From contig PWJF01000347.1 of NCBI GenBank assembly GCA_003560935.1, forward strand, positions 1-8,685: DNA of 8,685 nt. The letters are read 5' to 3'. Below are positions 6,340 to 8,685 of this stretch, piece by piece; position 1 is the stretch's first letter, and each line of letters opens with the position of its first letter. This stretch comes from Ignavibacteriales bacterium (GTDB lineage: Bacteria > Bacteroidota > Ignavibacteria > T3Sed10-11). Both the position numbers and the translations under genes were made by a program. The notes beneath the pieces are model-generated. The model saw only the letters and a program-made list of their open reading frames with translations, was not told the DNA's origin and did not search any database.

Positions 6340-6349
6340 TAACGACTCT

Positions 6350-8191
6350 GTGAAGAAAAACCGTGCGAAAATTTTAATTATTCTTGCCGCAATCGGATTA
6401 TCGCTGTACTTTTTGTATCCCACGTATCAGGACTACCAGTATACGAAAACACTCGAAGAACTCAGTGGTGCAGACAGTGTTGCATTTTTCGAAGCAAATG
6501 AAGACAAAATACGATCGGCGCGGCTTCAACGAATGAAGCTCGGTCTCGATCTGCAGGGGGGAATGCGGGTCGTGCTTGAAGTCGATATTCTCCGGTTCCT
6601 TGATGAAATAGCCGAAAATAAAGACGACCAATTCGAACAACTACTTGAATCAGCCCGCACCGAGATCGCCGGCACAGACGAAGCAGCGCTTGATGTGTTC
6701 GCGCGTAAATTCAATGAAGCAGGTATTCGATTGAGCAGGTACTACGGAAGTATTCGCGATACCGACGATCAGATTATTCGCAATTTACGCAGAGATGCAG
6801 ACGGTGCAATCGACCGCGCAATACAGATTGTCCGAAATCGCGTCGACCAATACGGCGTGGCAGAACCCGGTATTCAACGGATGGGTGCACGGCGCATTAT
6901 CGTCGAGTTGCCCGGCGTAACGAATGAAGAGGAAGTCCGCCAGCTTCTGCAGGGCACCGCGATGCTTGAGTTCAAACTGCTTCGCGAACCCGAGGTTGTG
7001 TACAGCGTTATCGAACGAATTGATGCCTACCTCGCCCAGGAGCGGAAAGATCCCGAAGCGCTTGATGACATTGATGTCGATACCCTGGAAACACCGGATT
7101 TCGATCCGGAAATTACGACAGATGATGAACTGCGGGAACTACATCCGTTCCTTTATTATGTACGCCCCGACCAGCAGGTCACCGGCGTTTCGTACGTCGC
7201 CGAACATCACCGCGAACGCGTGAACGCAATTCTCGCCCGTCCGGAGATTAAGGAACTTATGCCGTCGAACTTTCAGTTTGTCTTCTCGGCTAATTATCAT
7301 TTTATTTCAGAAGGACGGGAGTATTATGCTCTCTACGGCATGCATGAGACACCCGAACTTACCGGAGGTGTAATTACCAGCGCACAGGCAACAATCGACC
7401 CGCAGTACAACCAGCCGATCGTGACAATGTCAATGAACAGTGAGGGTTCGCGGGAGTGGGCGCGCATTACCGGTGCAAACATCGGACGGCAGATCGCAAT
7501 TGTACTTGACGATGCCGTCTTTTCCGCACCCGTTGTGCGTTCGCGTATCACCGGCGGACGTTCACAAATTGAAGGAATGGCAAATATTGAGGAGGCGCGG
7601 TTGCTTCAGATCATTCTCGAAGCGGGTGCACTTCCGGCGCCGGTCGCGATCGTCGAACAGCGAACGGTCGGTCCATCGCTCGGCGAAGACTCGATACGCC
7701 GTGGATTACATTCGGTCATACTTGCGCTCGGTTTGACGCTCGTCTTTATGATTGTCTACTATAGTACTGCAGGTTCGATCGCCGACCTTGCATTGCTCTT
7801 TAATATTTTATTTATACTCGGCGTTCTCGCCGGATTCCAGGCGACGCTCACGTTACCCGGTATCGCGGGTATTATACTAACTATCGGTATGGCCGTCGAC
7901 GCAAACGTGCTGATATTCGAGCGTATCCGCGAGGAACAGGTAACCGGAAAAACGCTCCGGGCTGCCATCGATTCCGGTTACTCGAAGGCATTCAGCGCTA
8001 TCTTCGACGCGAACATTACGACGTTCATGGTCGGTGTCATATTGTACAACTTCGGTACCGGACCCGTACAGGGATTTGCGTTAACGTTGATGATCGGTAT
8101 CGCAGCCAGCTTGTTCAGCGCAATTGTTATTACACGGGTAGTCTTCGATTCAATGACGGAGCGCAAAGGTGCGAAAGTAAGCTTCGGCTAA
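6350..8191 (+). CDS. secD: Protein translocase subunit SecD
   Basis: A complete 613-residue SecD, close to the E. coli length. SecD with SecF forms an inner-membrane complex of the RND superfamily that uses proton motive force to pull preproteins out of SecYEG on the periplasmic side. TM1 is at about 7-25. The first conserved block is LGLDLQGG (64-71), followed by RNRVDQYGVAEP (162-173), RIIVELPGV (182-190), the P1 head region to about 340, IVLDDAVFSAPVV (384-396) and GPSLG (441-445). The C-terminal five-helix bundle (about 453-597) carries GMAVDANVLIFERIREE (513-529), with the conserved membrane Asp517 used in proton coupling in this family, and FDANITT (552-558). The start is GTG. The loop at about 233-262 is strongly acidic. 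secF follows after 47 nt without a terminator, so both are one transcript. Confidence 0.97.
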   Translation: MKKNRAKILIILAAIGLSLYFLYPTYQDYQYTKTLEELSGADSVAFFEANEDKIRSARLQRMKLGLDLQGGMRVVLEVDILRFLDEIAENKDDQFEQLLESARTEIAGTDEAALDVFARKFNEAGIRLSRYYGSIRDTDDQIIRNLRRDADGAIDRAIQIVRNRVDQYGVAEPGIQRMGARRIIVELPGVTNEEEVRQLLQGTAMLEFKLLREPEVVYSVIERIDAYLAQERKDPEALDDIDVDTLETPDFDPEITTDDELRELHPFLYYVRPDQQVTGVSYVAEHHRERVNAILARPEIKELMPSNFQFVFSANYHFISEGREYYALYGMHETPELTGGVITSAQATIDPQYNQPIVTMSMNSEGSREWARITGANIGRQIAIVLDDAVFSAPVVRSRITGGRSQIEGMANIEEARLLQIILEAGALPAPVAIVEQRTVGPSLGEDSIRRGLHSVILALGLTLVFMIVYYSTAGSIADLALLFNILFILGVLAGFQATLTLPGIAGIILTIGMAVDANVLIFERIREEQVTGKTLRAAIDSGYSKAFSAIFDANITTFMVGVILYNFGTGPVQGFALTLMIGIAASLFSAIVITRVVFDSMTERKGAKVSFG

Positions 8192-8221
8192 TAGTCGAAA
8201 CGGGTAGAATGAATTTTTTAT

Positions 8222-8227
8222 AAGGAG
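8222..8227 (+). promoter_or_regulatory. Ribosome binding site of secF
   Basis: AAGGAG lies 11 bases before the ATG at 8239 and extends as AAGGAGAGA, so GGAGAG could act with nine-base spacing. It confirms the secF start in the 47-nt gap after secD. Confidence 0.7.
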
Positions 8228-8238
8228 AGATTTTTTAG

Positions 8239-8685
8239 ATGCGTATATTAGGGCAAACCAATATTGACTTCATGGGGATGCGAAGAATATTCTTCGTATT
8301 CTCGCTCGTTATTATTATGCTCGGCATGGGTGCGATTTTGTTCAAAGGTCTTGAATTCGGGATCGACTTCGTCGGCGGTACCGAACTGGTAGTTGAATTC
8401 GAAGAGGCCGTTCCGGTCGGTGAGATTCGTTCGGCAATGACGGACGCGGGATTCGATCAGGCGGTCATAAGAACATTCGGAACGCCACGGGATATCCTCA
8501 TCCGGACAATCGAGATGGACCGTGAGGATGAACGGGTCAGGGATATAATACTCAGCGTCCTTGCAGAACGATTTCCCGATAACCCGACAACCGTGCTCCG
8601 GGAAGATTCCATTGGTCCGACGATCGGTGCAGAGCTGCGGCGCGATGCTACGATGGCGATTGTAGTTGCACTGCTGGCAATCCTC
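8239..8685 (+). CDS. secF: Protein translocase subunit SecF, N-terminal part
   Basis: The first 149 residues of SecF, running off the end of the window. After a short cytoplasmic start comes TM1 (about 17-35), then the family hallmark GIDFVGGTELVVEFEE (41-56) and the periplasmic P4-like domain, in which REDSIGPTIGAELRRDA (about 123-139) marks the conserved GP-x-x-G block before TM2. The window ends as TM2 begins (ATMAIVVALLAIL). SecF partners SecD in the secretion motor. Separate secD and secF genes differ from the fused secDF of Bacteroidota and Bacillus. No defect is seen in the visible part. Its remaining transmembrane bundle and any downstream genes cannot be judged. Confidence 0.96.
   Translation, partial: MRILGQTNIDFMGMRRIFFVFSLVIIMLGMGAILFKGLEFGIDFVGGTELVVEFEEAVPVGEIRSAMTDAGFDQAVIRTFGTPRDILIRTIEMDREDERVRDIILSVLAERFPDNPTTVLREDSIGPTIGAELRRDATMAIVVALLAIL

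Noticed and set aside
6323..6349. Upstream TTG start extending secD by nine residues
   Set aside because: The Shine-Dalgarno at 6334-6339 would be inside the gene, and GTG at 6350 gives the usual short basic start before TM1.

Overview
The window looks like a chromosomal segment of a Gram-negative, probably diderm bacterium of the Fibrobacteres-Chlorobi-Bacteroidetes sphere or a neighbouring candidate phylum. Reasons: a periplasmic parvulin-type chaperone, two putative lipoproteins, a Bacteroidetes-style MltF-like protein, and secD and secF as separate genes rather than the fused secDF usual in Bacteroidota. The phylum is an inference, not shown by the sequence. No mobile element, CRISPR array, tRNA or rRNA is visible. 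Coding density is high and intergenic DNA is AT-rich.

Layout. Positions 1-3916 hold six co-directional minus-strand genes. In transcription order they are a hotdog-fold thioesterase, a WrbA-like flavodoxin with a signal peptide, a small Ig-like lipoprotein, a PlsC-type acyltransferase (ATGA overlap with the lipoprotein gene), an MscS-family channel and an MltF-like lipoprotein cut by the window start. A strong intrinsic terminator (3944-3980) separates them from the next minus-strand gene, a 699-residue PpiD-like membrane-anchored foldase (4018-6117). A 232-bp AT-rich divergent region follows, with two back-to-back sigma70-like promoters, and then plus-strand secD (6350-8191) and secF (8239 to the window end).

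How the genes fit together. Nearly everything concerns the cell envelope. SecD and SecF drive late steps of Sec translocation, and the divergent PpiD-like protein would receive proteins emerging from the translocon. The six-gene group covers acyl-CoA hydrolysis, phospholipid acylation, osmotic release and murein turnover, plus an exported flavodoxin and an uncharacterised lipoprotein. The points most worth a second look are the exported flavodoxin, the fourfold parvulin-like periodicity of the PpiD-like protein, the divergent secDF/ppiD promoter pair with identical -10 cores, and two genes without a Shine-Dalgarno sequence that may be leaderless. I did not find a clearly new defence or mobile system.
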